Virus record (IMG/VR): IMGVR_UViG_3300047552_002194
Coordinates: 1-47,630 of that record
DNA length: 47,630 nt
Strand: one strand, 5' to 3'
Origin: a virus
Positions 15,598 through 23,279 of this stretch are shown one piece after another. Both the position numbers and the translations under genes were made by a program. The notes under the pieces were generated by a model. The model made no database searches and had not been told where the DNA came from. It saw nothing but the letters and a program-made list of their open reading frames with translations. Position 1 is the first letter of the stretch; every line of letters starts with the position of its first letter.

Positions 15598-16042
15598 TTG
15601 CTTTATCTGCAACCTCTTTTAACTTTCCAAAATATTTATCTAATGCTTTCACTATAGCAGAAAGAGGTGAAGGTTTTTTAATGTCTCTCCAACCACATTT
15701 CTCTTTAATACCCCTTTTCCAATCACGATATCCACCAGCAGTAGATGACTCCAATGTCAAACCAGTTCCTATCAATTCCCCTGTTTTTCTATCAAATGCA
15801 TCATGAATCCAAAACGTCATCCATGCAGGATCATTCTGAATAATTCCATTTGACCATTCACTTTTATCTTTCCCAATAGCAAAATCTACACCAATTGATT
15901 CATTGGGTCCTAATGAAGATCCTGTTATACTGATATAGGAATTAGGAAAATGTTTTCTTATTGTTTTTTCGATTGCTGTTTTTGTTGTTTCAAGAGTAAT
16001 TTTTTCTTCTTCTTTGAGCAATGAGACAAATTTTGTATTCAT
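15587..16042 (-). CDS. Putative capsid-targeted protein
   Basis: 151 residues. Tag-like start MNTKFVSLLKEEEK. The body has a mixed alpha/beta domain: TIRKHFPNSYISITGSSLG, VDFAIGKDKSEWSNGIIQNDPAWMTFWIHDAF, LTLESSTAGGY, and conserved-looking CGWRDIKKPSPLSAI. No enzyme motif recognised. Strong RBS AAAAGGAGATTTTTC and an AATAAATA late promoter 26 bases upstream make it first gene of a late operon, with 15373-15597 downstream. Confidence 0.6.
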   Translation of the reverse strand: MNTKFVSLLKEEEKITLETTKTAIEKTIRKHFPNSYISITGSSLGPNESIGVDFAIGKDKSEWSNGIIQNDPAWMTFWIHDAFDRKTGELIGTGLTLESSTAGGYRDWKRGIKEKCGWRDIKKPSPLSAIVKALDKYFGKLKEVADKANEI

Positions 16043-16067
16043 GAAAAATCTCCTTTTACTTTGTTAT

Positions 16068-16075
16068 TATTTATT
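16068..16075 (-). promoter_or_regulatory. Late-type promoter
   Basis: AATAAATA in the context CAATAAATAATAA, 26 bases before the gene at 15587-16042 and just after a terminator. The same extended sequence occurs before the fibre gene at 31994. Confidence 0.5.
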
Positions 16076-16080
16076 GAAAT

Positions 16081-16120
16081 AGAAAAACCTCACATGATTA
16101 TAATATCACATGAGGTATTC
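16081..16120 (-). terminator. Rho-independent terminator
   Basis: In the minus-strand RNA the stem ACCUCAUGUGAU/AUCAUGUGAGGU pairs fully over 12 bp (two G-U pairs) with a 6-base loop and is followed by a run of U. The two G-U positions are mismatches on the plus strand, so this is a one-direction terminator for the gene at 16147-16602. Confidence 0.85.
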
Positions 16121-16146
16121 TTTTATAATAAAAAATTAATTAAATA

Positions 16147-16602
16147 TTAGGTTGTAGAAATTCTTTGACCTTTTTTGATTTTATGGGTTTGTTTAAATTT
16201 AGAATATTTGGCTGCCCATTTCTTGCCAGCTGCACTTTTACGCCATTTCTTTGCTTGAATTTTCAATTTTGATTTATCGCCCATATATTCTTTATGTGCT
16301 TTCATCTTCTCTGCTGAAGTTTTCTTTTTCTTCTTAACGATTTTTAATCCTTCATCCATATCTTCTTCATCATCTTCACTTTCATCAAATCCAAATATTT
16401 CAGCTAGATCTTCTGCAATTTTATTTGCAACAGCAGAAGGAATTTCATCAGCATAAGTTGTTAGAATTCCAAGACCAACATCATAACTTTCACCTTCTTC
16501 ATCACCTGTTTCTTCAACATAATCATCCCATATCTGACCAAGTAGATCTGATAATGCAGATTCTTCAGCTGCTTCTGAGAGCATTGTAATAAATTTTTTC
16601 AT
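16147..16602 (-). CDS. Capsid-targeted acidic/basic internal protein
   Basis: 151 residues. Tag MKKFITMLSEAAEES ends in L-S-E|A, an ideal T4 prohead-protease site. Residues ~20-88 are acidic (VEETGDEEGESYD, DESEDDEEDMDE), residues ~90-151 very basic (KKKKKTSAEKMK, KKWRKSAAGKKW, KQTHKIKKGQR). A second DEGLKIVKKKKK junction separates the halves. An acidic scaffold-like part plus a DNA-binding tail suggests a core or DNA-condensing internal head protein. Driven by tandem late promoters (TATAAATA at 16668-16675, GATAAATA at 16650-16657) and closed by a terminator: a single-gene late unit, implying high late expression. Confidence 0.65.
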   Translation of the reverse strand: MKKFITMLSEAAEESALSDLLGQIWDDYVEETGDEEGESYDVGLGILTTYADEIPSAVANKIAEDLAEIFGFDESEDDEEDMDEGLKIVKKKKKTSAEKMKAHKEYMGDKSKLKIQAKKWRKSAAGKKWAAKYSKFKQTHKIKKGQRISTT

Positions 16603-16649
16603 ACTTATTTTCTCCTATATTAATAAACTTAATGTTTTGTTAGTATTCT

Positions 16650-16675
16650 TATTTATCTAATCGTATTTATTTATA
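16650..16675 (-). promoter_or_regulatory. Tandem late promoters
   Basis: Exact TATAAATA at 16668-16675 overlaps the ThyX stop; GATAAATA (7 of 8) follows at 16650-16657. They lie 66 and 48 bases before the start of the acidic/basic internal protein. Confidence 0.6.
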
Positions 16676-17342
16676 CTAATAGAAATTGATATTGTTCAGG
16701 TATTTTACTCTTCATCTTTTCAGCTAATTCCCTAATCTCAAAATGTGCCCTTTCAGATAATCTTAAATTAAGAAAATTCCTAAAACTCCTAAGATTAATT
16801 GTCATTATTAAATTAGTCTTATAACACTCCGGAACTGCAAATTTTAACTTATCATTCGGAAACTTACCACTAATAACTAACAATCTTAAAAATTCCAAAG
16901 CTCGAATCGATGCAATATCAATCTCATTCACTTCTACTTCATCAATAAGATTAATATATTTCTTGACACGATCAATATCAAACTTAATTGATTCACCTTC
17001 TTGTGTCATAAAAGGTTCTTCAAATTTCAATTCCTTTAAAGTATAGCGCGTACTTTTGACTGAGTATGAAGCAATTCTATGTCTAGCTAGTTCTTGTAAA
17101 ACTAATCTAGATATTCCTTTTATATCAAAAGTGAACACAATATGCTCTAATGTGCTTTCATGTTTAGATTCAATGATGCTTTTTATTAGCCCACGATCTT
17201 TTTCACCAAGATGATATGATTTATAATCGGATTCTGCATATTCAATAAAGTAAGAATCCGATTTTTCATATGATTCATAACAAGTTCGAATTGCTTTGAC
17301 TAAAATTGATAAATCTGTTTTTTGTAGAAGTTCTACGTTCAT
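16671..17342 (-). CDS. thyX: Flavin-dependent thymidylate synthase ThyX
   Basis: 223 residues, a usual ThyX length. The family signature RHRxxSxxxxSxRY is complete: RHRIASYSVKSTRY at 87-100. ESTLEHIVFTFDI (62-74) carries the upstream conserved H-x-S-x-x-E-H type block, and NLRSFRNFLNLR (182-193) the C-terminal substrate-binding Arg block. It methylates dUMP with FAD, NADPH and methylene-THF to supply dTMP for phage DNA. RBS AAAGGAAA. It is transcribed after HU and DNA polymerase as part of the replication cluster. Enteric T4 uses the unrelated ThyA type instead. Confidence 0.95.
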   Translation of the reverse strand: MNVELLQKTDLSILVKAIRTCYESYEKSDSYFIEYAESDYKSYHLGEKDRGLIKSIIESKHESTLEHIVFTFDIKGISRLVLQELARHRIASYSVKSTRYTLKELKFEEPFMTQEGESIKFDIDRVKKYINLIDEVEVNEIDIASIRALEFLRLLVISGKFPNDKLKFAVPECYKTNLIMTINLRSFRNFLNLRLSERAHFEIRELAEKMKSKIPEQYQFLLV

Positions 17343-17355
17343 TAATTATTTTCCT

Positions 17356-17622
17356 TTAACCTACATATTCATTAAATACTGGGTTTGCTTTGAATGCAAC
17401 AATTGTTTTTTCTGCAACTGAAACCTCTTCACCTGTTTTGGGATTTCTTGCTTTACGTGCAGGTTTTACTTTTACAGTGAAAGTACCAAATCCATTAATT
17501 TTAACTTTCTTGGAGTCTTTGATTTCTTGAGCTAGATTGTTAATTACAAGATCAATAATTATAGTTGCTTCTTTTTTTGTCATGCTAAGTTGATCAGCTA
17601 ATTTAGTTATTACATTTTTCAT
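17356..17622 (-). CDS. HU/IHF-family DNA-binding protein
   Basis: 88 residues, typical for HU. The start KNVITKLADQLSMTKKEATIIIDLVINNL gives the dimerisation helices, KVKINGFGTFTVKVKPARKARNPKTGEEV gives the beta saddle and the DNA-intercalating arm (RNPKTG), and VAFKANPVFNEYV the C-terminal helix. It bends and compacts DNA. Its own AATAAATA late-type promoter overlaps the end of the polymerase gene, so it could be used late, perhaps during packaging or recombination. Confidence 0.93.
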   Translation of the reverse strand: MKNVITKLADQLSMTKKEATIIIDLVINNLAQEIKDSKKVKINGFGTFTVKVKPARKARNPKTGEEVSVAEKTIVAFKANPVFNEYVG

Positions 17623-17656
17623 TGTGTTTAATTCCTTTAAAAATTAGATTTTCCTT

Positions 17657-17664
17657 TATTTATT
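17657..17664 (-). promoter_or_regulatory. Late-type promoter for HU
   Basis: AATAAATA followed by AAGG, 35 bases before the HU start and overlapping the stop codon of DNA polymerase. Confidence 0.5.
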
Positions 17665-20152
17665 AACTAAAAAAATCATCAAGAGAGTTAGTTTTCACTG
17701 AAGACCAACCGATTGGAGTAAGAATTCGATTTATCGCAGCCATATATGTTTTTTGGAATTGTGTTTTATAATCAATCTCTATCTTATTAGAAATCTCTTT
17801 GGGCATCTTTTCAGGAAATCCAATAATATCAGATTGTACAAAATTTGGTTTCTTAATATAAAGGTACTTGATTTTGTTCCCATCGAATATCTTTTGATAC
17901 TTGTCTGTCAATTGTAACTTCTCTAATGCTTCATTAAATTTATATGCTGATCTTACTTGAATTGGTAATCCTTTACTATCAGACTCGTAATTATTGTAAT
18001 TACATGAAATCGAAAATGCAACATCTTCACAAGTCAACTGTTTAAATTCCTTTTCAATCTGTTCAATATATTTTATCATTAAATCATTTGTTGTTCCGTT
18101 AAATAGGAAAGAAACAGTATCTTTTAATTTGTTTCTGACCCACTGAGGTGTGCTTGTTCTGACAATTTCAATTCCTCTAATCTTGAGTTTGGGTTCGGGT
18201 AATGTTACACCTTCTTCCCAAATCTTTCTTAGAATATATCTTTTCTTTCCAGTGAAGATTGAGGTATCAGCAATACATTCTGCTTCCATTCCTAATGTTA
18301 ATTCTCTCATATTCATGTTTTCTTTCATGATATTAAAGAATTCTTTTATTTTTGGTTCTATGATATTCTTATCAACTTTAATTAGAAAATCTAAAACTTC
18401 TTTAGTAGTAGGAGTAGACTTTCCAAATCTTTTAAGAACCATTTTTTCAACAGAACCGAAAACTGAATCTGTATCCTGATATCTGTTTTCAAACATTGGT
18501 ACATTTTTAACAATATAATTTGCAGCTCCAATAGCACAACACTGACCATTAGATGTAATTGCTTCAGCCATTCTTATGTCAAAATATCGACAATATATAT
18601 TTGATAACGCACCATATCCTGAATTCAGTAGAATCTTAATTGTATATTGAGCAGTATCTAATCTAGCTGCTTCATCTTTCTTTCCAGCCTTCTTTGCTTC
18701 TTTCAATTGCTTCTTCAATAGTAATCTATAATTAAAAAGTTTTGTATAGATACTAGGTATAAATCCTTCAATGTCATTACGATAAAAATATCCATTGCTA
18801 GTGAAACTAACATTATATTTCTGTAATATAGGTTTGATCTTTATTAACTTTTCAGTATCAGCACATTTTTCTATTGTGTTGAATTCCTGTTTGACTCTCT
18901 TTAAATCATCAGGCAACATATTATCATTAATGATAGTTTCGGGACTTATATTGAATGATCTAATCTGATTAGGGTATGATGAAACAATATCATAGACCAT
19001 AATCCATTTATGATAACCCTTTTCAGGTTCTTTACAATATCCACCAACGAATTCTTGTTTCCCGTAATGCTTCTGTTCAGGACATAATTTTTTCTGTTTC
19101 AGTAGTTCATTGTAGAATAGTGCATCCCAAGGTGCAACAGTAGCAAAAATAGAATCTGGTGTGCATTTTGCTTTATACATAATGCTTAATGCAAGATCTA
19201 TATAACCTAATTTCTTTTCAAGATTAGCGATTAGTGTGGTGTCTTGAATATTATAATCTAAAAACTTTTTAAAATCATTTTCATATAGTGAAGATAGATT
19301 ATCATGTTCTTCTTTAAATTTAACTTTTTCTTCACCTAATTCATATTTTGAAATATAGTCAAGAGTGTAACTTTCTCTAGGTTCTGGTTGGTATTTTGCA
19401 TATAGATCAAAATAATCCCATGTAATAATTCCATCGAATGAATATGTTATAGATTCTTGTCCATGTTTTGAAGTACGTTTATGATCTCGCATTTTTCTTT
19501 CGGGGGATATTCTTAATATTTCACCTTTTGGAAATAAGCGATTGACACGATTAACAATGTAAGGAATATCAAACAATTCGATATTCCATCCTGTTAATAT
19601 ATGAGGCTGGTATTCTTCTAGGAAGTCTAATAATTGAGTGATTAAATCTATTTCATCATTACATTTGTAATACTTAACATTATCTGATTCGGGTATATAA
19701 TTATGACAACCAAAGACATGATAAACATCTTTGATCATTTCATGTAATGTTACGGCATTAATTTCATGTTCTGCTTTCTCTGGTCTAGGAAAGCCAATCT
19801 TACAGAAAACTTCGATATCTAAATTTAAAATCTTTAGTCCATCTTTTTGAATAGTAATATCATCACGATATTGGGTTGCAATAAATTGAATAGGATATTG
19901 AATATTACCAAGAATTTCTAAAACATCTTTATTTTCTTTTTTCCATTTATCACACTCTGACATATCATCAAAGACCATAACTTTGGTTGGTTTGCCATGA
20001 ATATCAGTCCAATTTGTCTTTTCAGACTTCATTGCATGAATTCCAAGAAATGGCTTGAATCTAACTTTTTCAGTACAAGCAACACCATCGGAAATGAAAT
20101 AGTGTGTCAGCTCATTGAACCCGCTACGAGTCACATTTATATAAGACCGCAA
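17663..20152 (-). CDS. 43: Family B DNA polymerase, gp43-like
   Basis: 829 residues (T4 gp43: 898). Start is TTG, fixed by AAGGAG 5 bases upstream. Proofreading exonuclease: Exo I LNLDIEVF (D112, E114), Exo II GWNIELFD (N190, D195), Exo III YNIQD (Y300, D304). Polymerase: motif A YDIVSSYPNQI (D388; gp43 has D-x-x-S-L-Y-P-S) followed by FNISPETI, motif B KILLNSGYG (K506, N510, G514), motif C YQDTDS (D560, D562), then KKRY. The C-terminus SLDDFFS looks like a sliding-clamp-binding peptide. Replicates the genome. All catalytic acids are present. Expressed from a sigma70-type promoter just upstream. Confidence 0.95.
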   Translation of the reverse strand: MRSYINVTRSGFNELTHYFISDGVACTEKVRFKPFLGIHAMKSEKTNWTDIHGKPTKVMVFDDMSECDKWKKENKDVLEILGNIQYPIQFIATQYRDDITIQKDGLKILNLDIEVFCKIGFPRPEKAEHEINAVTLHEMIKDVYHVFGCHNYIPESDNVKYYKCNDEIDLITQLLDFLEEYQPHILTGWNIELFDIPYIVNRVNRLFPKGEILRISPERKMRDHKRTSKHGQESITYSFDGIITWDYFDLYAKYQPEPRESYTLDYISKYELGEEKVKFKEEHDNLSSLYENDFKKFLDYNIQDTTLIANLEKKLGYIDLALSIMYKAKCTPDSIFATVAPWDALFYNELLKQKKLCPEQKHYGKQEFVGGYCKEPEKGYHKWIMVYDIVSSYPNQIRSFNISPETIINDNMLPDDLKRVKQEFNTIEKCADTEKLIKIKPILQKYNVSFTSNGYFYRNDIEGFIPSIYTKLFNYRLLLKKQLKEAKKAGKKDEAARLDTAQYTIKILLNSGYGALSNIYCRYFDIRMAEAITSNGQCCAIGAANYIVKNVPMFENRYQDTDSVFGSVEKMVLKRFGKSTPTTKEVLDFLIKVDKNIIEPKIKEFFNIMKENMNMRELTLGMEAECIADTSIFTGKKRYILRKIWEEGVTLPEPKLKIRGIEIVRTSTPQWVRNKLKDTVSFLFNGTTNDLMIKYIEQIEKEFKQLTCEDVAFSISCNYNNYESDSKGLPIQVRSAYKFNEALEKLQLTDKYQKIFDGNKIKYLYIKKPNFVQSDIIGFPEKMPKEISNKIEIDYKTQFQKTYMAAINRILTPIGWSSVKTNSLDDFFS

Positions 20153-20181
20153 AGAAACTCCTTATTTTACAATTTCTTATA

Positions 20182-20210
20182 AGTATATACCGAATACTTT
20201 ATTTTGTCAA
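20182..20210 (-). promoter_or_regulatory. Sigma70-type early promoter for DNA polymerase
   Basis: TTGACA (20205-20210), 17-base spacer, TATACT (20182-20187). The -35 overlaps the end of the resolvase gene. Unlike the two leaderless cases, here about 23 bases of leader with AAGGAG follow. Confidence 0.75.
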
Positions 20211-20834
20211 CTTCTTTTTCTTCTTCTTGATTTTTGGGATGATTGTAGAAGGAATGAATTGTGAAAGAAAGAAAGCATCCGAAAGATCATAGATACCTGT
20301 TTCTGTGATTGATTTAATTTGATCTTGTATGTGTATAGGCAATTTTAGGAATGTCAGATGTTTGATATCAGTAGCTTGAATTAGATCTTTATTACCAATT
20401 GACATTTGACGTTTTTCTTTTGATGATTTATCTTTAAAGTATTCTTTAATATTTTTTAATTCATCATCTTTAATTTTCTTTAATGCTCTATCTTCTTTTG
20501 AGAAAAGAGGTGAGCGCCAAGTTAGAACAGGAACAATATTAATTTCAGTATTAGGAAATCTTTCATGCAATGCACATCTAAGATACCAAAAATTTCCTGC
20601 AATAATGTCTTTTGAATTTGATATTGAACCAAAGGAAAGGCCTTCAAGATTGATTCTTGATATGTTACTGAACTTAAAAATGTATTTAAGAATTTCTATT
20701 GTATTGTATTTAACAAGTCTTTCATCATTCAATTCTTTGGATGATGTTTCAATTAATTTGAAATGTAATTCATTATCTGTAGAAACTGCGAGTCCTGTAG
20801 ATCTAAGTGACAAATCGATACCAATAGTAGTCAT
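20199..20834 (-). CDS. RuvC-like Holliday-junction resolvase
   Basis: 211 residues with the RNase-H-like fold of RuvC: IGIDLSLRSTGLAV with catalytic D7, INLEGLSFGS with E64, and IYDLSDAFFLS with D183/D186, the expected D-E-D-D set. A very basic Lys-rich C-terminus (KIKKKKKKL) adds nonspecific DNA binding. It would cut recombination intermediates before packaging, the job of endonuclease VII (gp49) in T4. Translation is probably controlled by the hairpin and late-type promoter just upstream: the weak CGGGA site is paired in read-through mRNA. Confidence 0.75.
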   Translation of the reverse strand: MTTIGIDLSLRSTGLAVSTDNELHFKLIETSSKELNDERLVKYNTIEILKYIFKFSNISRINLEGLSFGSISNSKDIIAGNFWYLRCALHERFPNTEINIVPVLTWRSPLFSKEDRALKKIKDDELKNIKEYFKDKSSKEKRQMSIGNKDLIQATDIKHLTFLKLPIHIQDQIKSITETGIYDLSDAFFLSQFIPSTIIPKIKKKKKKLTK

Positions 20835-20843
20835 AAAAATAAT

Positions 20844-20875
20844 CCCGATAAGATATAGTAAAATTATTTATCGGG
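20844..20875 (-). promoter_or_regulatory. Hairpin containing a late promoter before the resolvase gene
   Basis: Perfect 8-bp inverted repeat CCCGATAA/TTATCGGG with a 16-base loop. The left arm (in minus-strand order) contains the late-type octamer GATAAATA (20865-20872). The right arm contains the only SD-like bases (CGGGA) before the ATG at 20834. RNA from upstream would form the hairpin; RNA started at the late promoter would lack the left arm. Confidence 0.5.
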
Positions 20876-20984
20876 TTATTATATAGTCTAGAAAACGTTA
20901 ATTTTAGCTCATTTAGCTGGGTAAAATCGGGGGGTTTTTTGGTCAAATAATTCTGGTGAAGGGTACACTAAGGGTTTGAATTAT
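20876..20984. other. Noncoding gap upstream of the resolvase
   Basis: About 110 bases between the resolvase control hairpin and the small Cys-rich ORF. It contains an unusual G6 run followed by T6 (20925-20937, plus strand) and an AGCT-cattt-AGCT mini-repeat. No ORF or convincing promoter seen. Confidence 0.4.
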
Positions 20985-21146
20985 TTAGTCCTTTTTTCTA
21001 TAAAGACCACAACCTTCGCAATTCAAAATTCTTTTGCTACAAAAAGGTTTACCACCAGTTTTACTCTCATGATAATTCGCACAATCAGTTTTTGTAATTC
21101 CTTTACCTTCAGATAATATGCAAAATATCTTTTCAAAATAACTCAT
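20985..21146 (-). CDS. Small Cys-rich protein with tag-like start
   Basis: 53 residues. Start MSYFEKIFCILSEGKG resembles the shared tag (L-S-E|G). Six cysteines in all: C9, C22, C36, then C43 and C46 (NCEGCG), suggesting metal binding. The ATG overlaps the stop of the upstream gene by 4 bases (ATGA), a strong sign of real translation. Fills most of the otherwise empty 20.83-21.14 kb stretch. Confidence 0.55.
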   Translation of the reverse strand: MSYFEKIFCILSEGKGITKTDCANYHESKTGGKPFCSKRILNCEGCGLYRKKD

Positions 21147-21781
21147 TGTGATTTTCTCCAGTTTAAATAAGATTTGTATGATTTATAGACTTTGTAAAGA
21201 TCCGCATAAGTAACAATTTCATCAACAGATTTGTAAGTATTAAACTTTGATTTCTTAGCGAATTCAAAAAAATTACTTGGTGTAATCCAATAATAAGAAT
21301 CACAATCAATTAGAATTTCACCCATATGTTCTGTTACTATTGAATCTTTACTTTTCTTGTAATTCTTGACTGCTTCATCAGCAGACATTTCTTTTACATC
21401 ACCTGCAACAAGATCATCAATATCTTCATTCCAATACATTATAAAAGGTTTATTAGGAACAACAGCACCGGGTGCACCAAAGAACTTTGCTTGTGATTTT
21501 TTATAGGTGCAGAAGACAGGTTTCTTTTTGAAGTTTAATTTCTTTATGACAGTAGAAGCAAGATTATCTAAAGCACCTTTAAATGATTCTGCTTCCATAG
21601 TTACTTTTACAACACCGGAATATAGTATAACTGATTTTCCAATTTTTCTACCTGCAGTTTGACCTCTCCAAAGAATAGGTGCATTTCCTAATTCTTTGAT
21701 AGTTTCCATAACGGCATCTGTTTCAACTTCATCAGTTGGGATAAAAGCCATTTCAGAAATATATTCTTTAAATCTAATCAT
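21143..21781 (-). CDS. Capsid-targeted protein, possibly ADP-ribosyltransferase-like
   Basis: 212 residues. Tag MIRFKEYISEMAF ends in I-S-E|M. The body shows ILWRGQTAG (R39) and, 50 residues on, KKPVFCTYKKSQAKFFGAP, resembling the Arg and the F-x-S/T...FG strands of the R-S-E ADP-ribosyltransferase family, then EHMGEILIDCDSYYWI as a possible Glu strand. T4 Alt is a head-packaged ADP-ribosyltransferase, so function and tag would fit together. The catalytic E-x-E is not clear, so this is a hint only. Overlaps both neighbours by 4 bases. Confidence 0.5.
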   Translation of the reverse strand: MIRFKEYISEMAFIPTDEVETDAVMETIKELGNAPILWRGQTAGRKIGKSVILYSGVVKVTMEAESFKGALDNLASTVIKKLNFKKKPVFCTYKKSQAKFFGAPGAVVPNKPFIMYWNEDIDDLVAGDVKEMSADEAVKNYKKSKDSIVTEHMGEILIDCDSYYWITPSNFFEFAKKSKFNTYKSVDEIVTYADLYKVYKSYKSYLNWRKSQ

Positions 21782-21963
21782 TTACTGAAATAGGTGCAAC
21801 CATGAGACATATCAATTTCGATATAAGATAAGCCACATTTTTTATATGCATTGTTTTTACATAATTCTGCTTTACAAGTCATTACAGCAGAATCTTTTGC
21901 TTCTTCAATTTTGATTGGTGAAGCAATATTATTTTCACTTAATATTTCGGTAAAAGTTTTCAT
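21778..21963 (-). CDS. Small capsid-targeted Cys-rich protein
   Basis: 61 residues. Tag MKTFTEILSENNIAS (L-S-E|N), nearly the T4 internal-protein style. The rest has four cysteines (C30, C35, C43, C56: TCKAELCKN, KKCGL, GCTYF), a likely zinc site. ATGA overlap with the following gene and 1 base from the membrane-protein gene upstream. Function unknown. Confidence 0.6.
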   Translation of the reverse strand: MKTFTEILSENNIASPIKIEEAKDSAVMTCKAELCKNNAYKKCGLSYIEIDMSHGCTYFSK

Positions 21964-21964
21964 A

Positions 21965-22279
21965 TTATTTTCCTTGCTGAATTGATTGTTGTCTAATAAG
22001 ATCTAATTGTCTTTCAAGATCTTGTTTTTCCTGAATGAGAATTCGCCATTCTTTTGAAACTTCAATGACTGCTAATGCAGGTGATTTATATCTATCTTCA
22101 TACTTCCAAATTCGTTCTTGAATTCTGTCATATCTATCAGATAGAATTTTTTGATCAACTCTTAATTCAATAGTTCTTAGAGCAGCTGCTTTTGCATAAT
22201 GTGAATCAACTGCTATATAACCACCAATGAGTGATGCTAACAATAAGATAAAATTTGTATATTTTGTAAATAGATTCAT
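21965..22279 (-). CDS. Membrane-anchored coiled-coil protein, possibly spanin-like
   Basis: 104 residues from the ATG at 22279 (an adjacent GTG at 22282 is possible). Residues ~8-25 (TNFILLLASLIGGYIAVD) form one membrane helix with a short cytoplasmic head; residues 30-104 are a charged coiled coil (RVDQKILSDRYDRIQERIWKYEDRY, EKQDLERQLDLIRQQ). One N-terminal helix plus coiled coil is the layout of inner-membrane spanins (Rz type), but no outer-membrane partner is seen nearby. Overlaps the upstream gene stop (TGATG). Confidence 0.5.
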   Translation of the reverse strand: MNLFTKYTNFILLLASLIGGYIAVDSHYAKAAALRTIELRVDQKILSDRYDRIQERIWKYEDRYKSPALAVIEVSKEWRILIQEKQDLERQLDLIRQQSIQQGK

Positions 22280-22545
22280 CACATTGCATCCAATAGGGTT
22301 TTGACATTTTTATCAGTCAGTTTTATTTCAAAACCGTACATATCATTATATTTAATTACATTTTCAGTATATTTCACATTGATTGGTTTCAATTTATAAT
22401 CTTTAACGAAAAGACCTTTATTATTGCTATAAACAGTTGCACCTTTAGCAAATTGAATTCCATCAATAGAAACATCTTTTTTAAGATCAAATTCTTTTGG
22501 AATATGTTGAGCTTCTTTGAGAAGTCTTATAAATTTTTTATTCAT
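22279..22545 (-). CDS. Small capsid-targeted protein
   Basis: 88 residues. Tag MNKKFIRLLKEAQHIP (L-K-E|A). Behind it a small beta-rich domain (VSIDGIQFAKGATVYSNNKGLFVKDYKLKPINVKY, ending FEIKLTDKNVKTLLDAM). Not recognised. RBS is weak. Lies 5 bases downstream of the next tagged gene and is coupled to the membrane protein. Confidence 0.6.
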   Translation of the reverse strand: MNKKFIRLLKEAQHIPKEFDLKKDVSIDGIQFAKGATVYSNNKGLFVKDYKLKPINVKYTENVIKYNDMYGFEIKLTDKNVKTLLDAM

Positions 22546-22550
22546 ATATT

Positions 22551-23018
22551 TTATCCTATATAAATTGATTCTACTTTACCTGTATTTTCTTTCTTGACTA
22601 CATAAATGAACATCTTCAATACAGCATCTTTATATATTTTAGAAACAGGCGAATAACCAAGACCAGTATCTACTATGGAACTTAATTGCCCCATATTAAA
22701 TGAAATCTCTTCATTCATATTATCTCTAATCGAATATGAATGTACACCCTTACTGTATTCTTCATCATAAAAACATACATCATATTTTTCTAATATATCT
22801 TCAATCTGCCCAATAAGATTACTGAGAAAAGGATTGAATTTTTTGTCAGAATAACTTGAAGTATTCTTGCGATATAAAGCATCAAGTTCTTTATTGATTT
22901 TTGATTTCAATGCAGAAGGAAAAGCCATGTCAGTAATATCAACTTTGCCTGTATGAGTAGTTGTTACTAGATTTTTATTCTTCGCAGCTTCAAATTGATA
23001 TTCTTTAAATCTCTTCAT
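22551..23018 (-). CDS. Capsid-targeted protein of unknown function
   Basis: 155 residues. Tag MKRFKEYQFEAAKNK (Q-F-E|A). The body is mixed alpha/beta: DMAFPSALKSKINKELDALYRKN, LIGQIEDILEKYDVCFYDEEYSKGVHSYSIRDN, MGQLSSIVDTGLGYSPVSKIYKDA, then a C-terminal strand MFIYVVKKENTGKVESIYIG. No known motif. Belongs to the run of tagged genes, 9 bases after the next one. Confidence 0.6.
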   Translation of the reverse strand: MKRFKEYQFEAAKNKNLVTTTHTGKVDITDMAFPSALKSKINKELDALYRKNTSSYSDKKFNPFLSNLIGQIEDILEKYDVCFYDEEYSKGVHSYSIRDNMNEEISFNMGQLSSIVDTGLGYSPVSKIYKDAVLKMFIYVVKKENTGKVESIYIG

Positions 23019-23027
23019 AATTGATTC

Positions 23028-23276
23028 CTATAACCCCCATTGTGGATTATCATCGAAATATTTTTTTATATCTTGCTTCACATTTTTCATCTTAGCATAA
23101 ACTGTTTCAGAAGTCAAATCATTTATCCATACATATCTTTTCTTAACAATACGATTTGATAGAACAACATTCTTCTTTTCAATGCCCCAATGTTTAGCTG
23201 CTTCATCCATTGTATATTCAGTATCATCTTTTGGTGCATTTACACTTTCAGAAATGAATTGTTTAAATCTTTTCAT
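23028..23276 (-). CDS. Small capsid-targeted protein
   Basis: 82 residues. Tag MKRFKQFISESVNAP (I-S-E|S). The remainder includes TMDEAAKHWGIEKKNVVLSNRIVKKRYVWIND, which could be a small winged-helix or DNA-contacting domain (helix, turn, basic strand), then a helical end. Four bases separate it from the upstream tagged gene. Function unknown. Confidence 0.6.
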   Translation of the reverse strand: MKRFKQFISESVNAPKDDTEYTMDEAAKHWGIEKKNVVLSNRIVKKRYVWINDLTSETVYAKMKNVKQDIKKYFDDNPQWGL

Positions 23277-23279
23277 ATT

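Noticed and set aside
20916-20940. Plus-strand terminator at the G6-T6 run
   Set aside because: No stable stem precedes the T-run and no plus-strand gene ends there.
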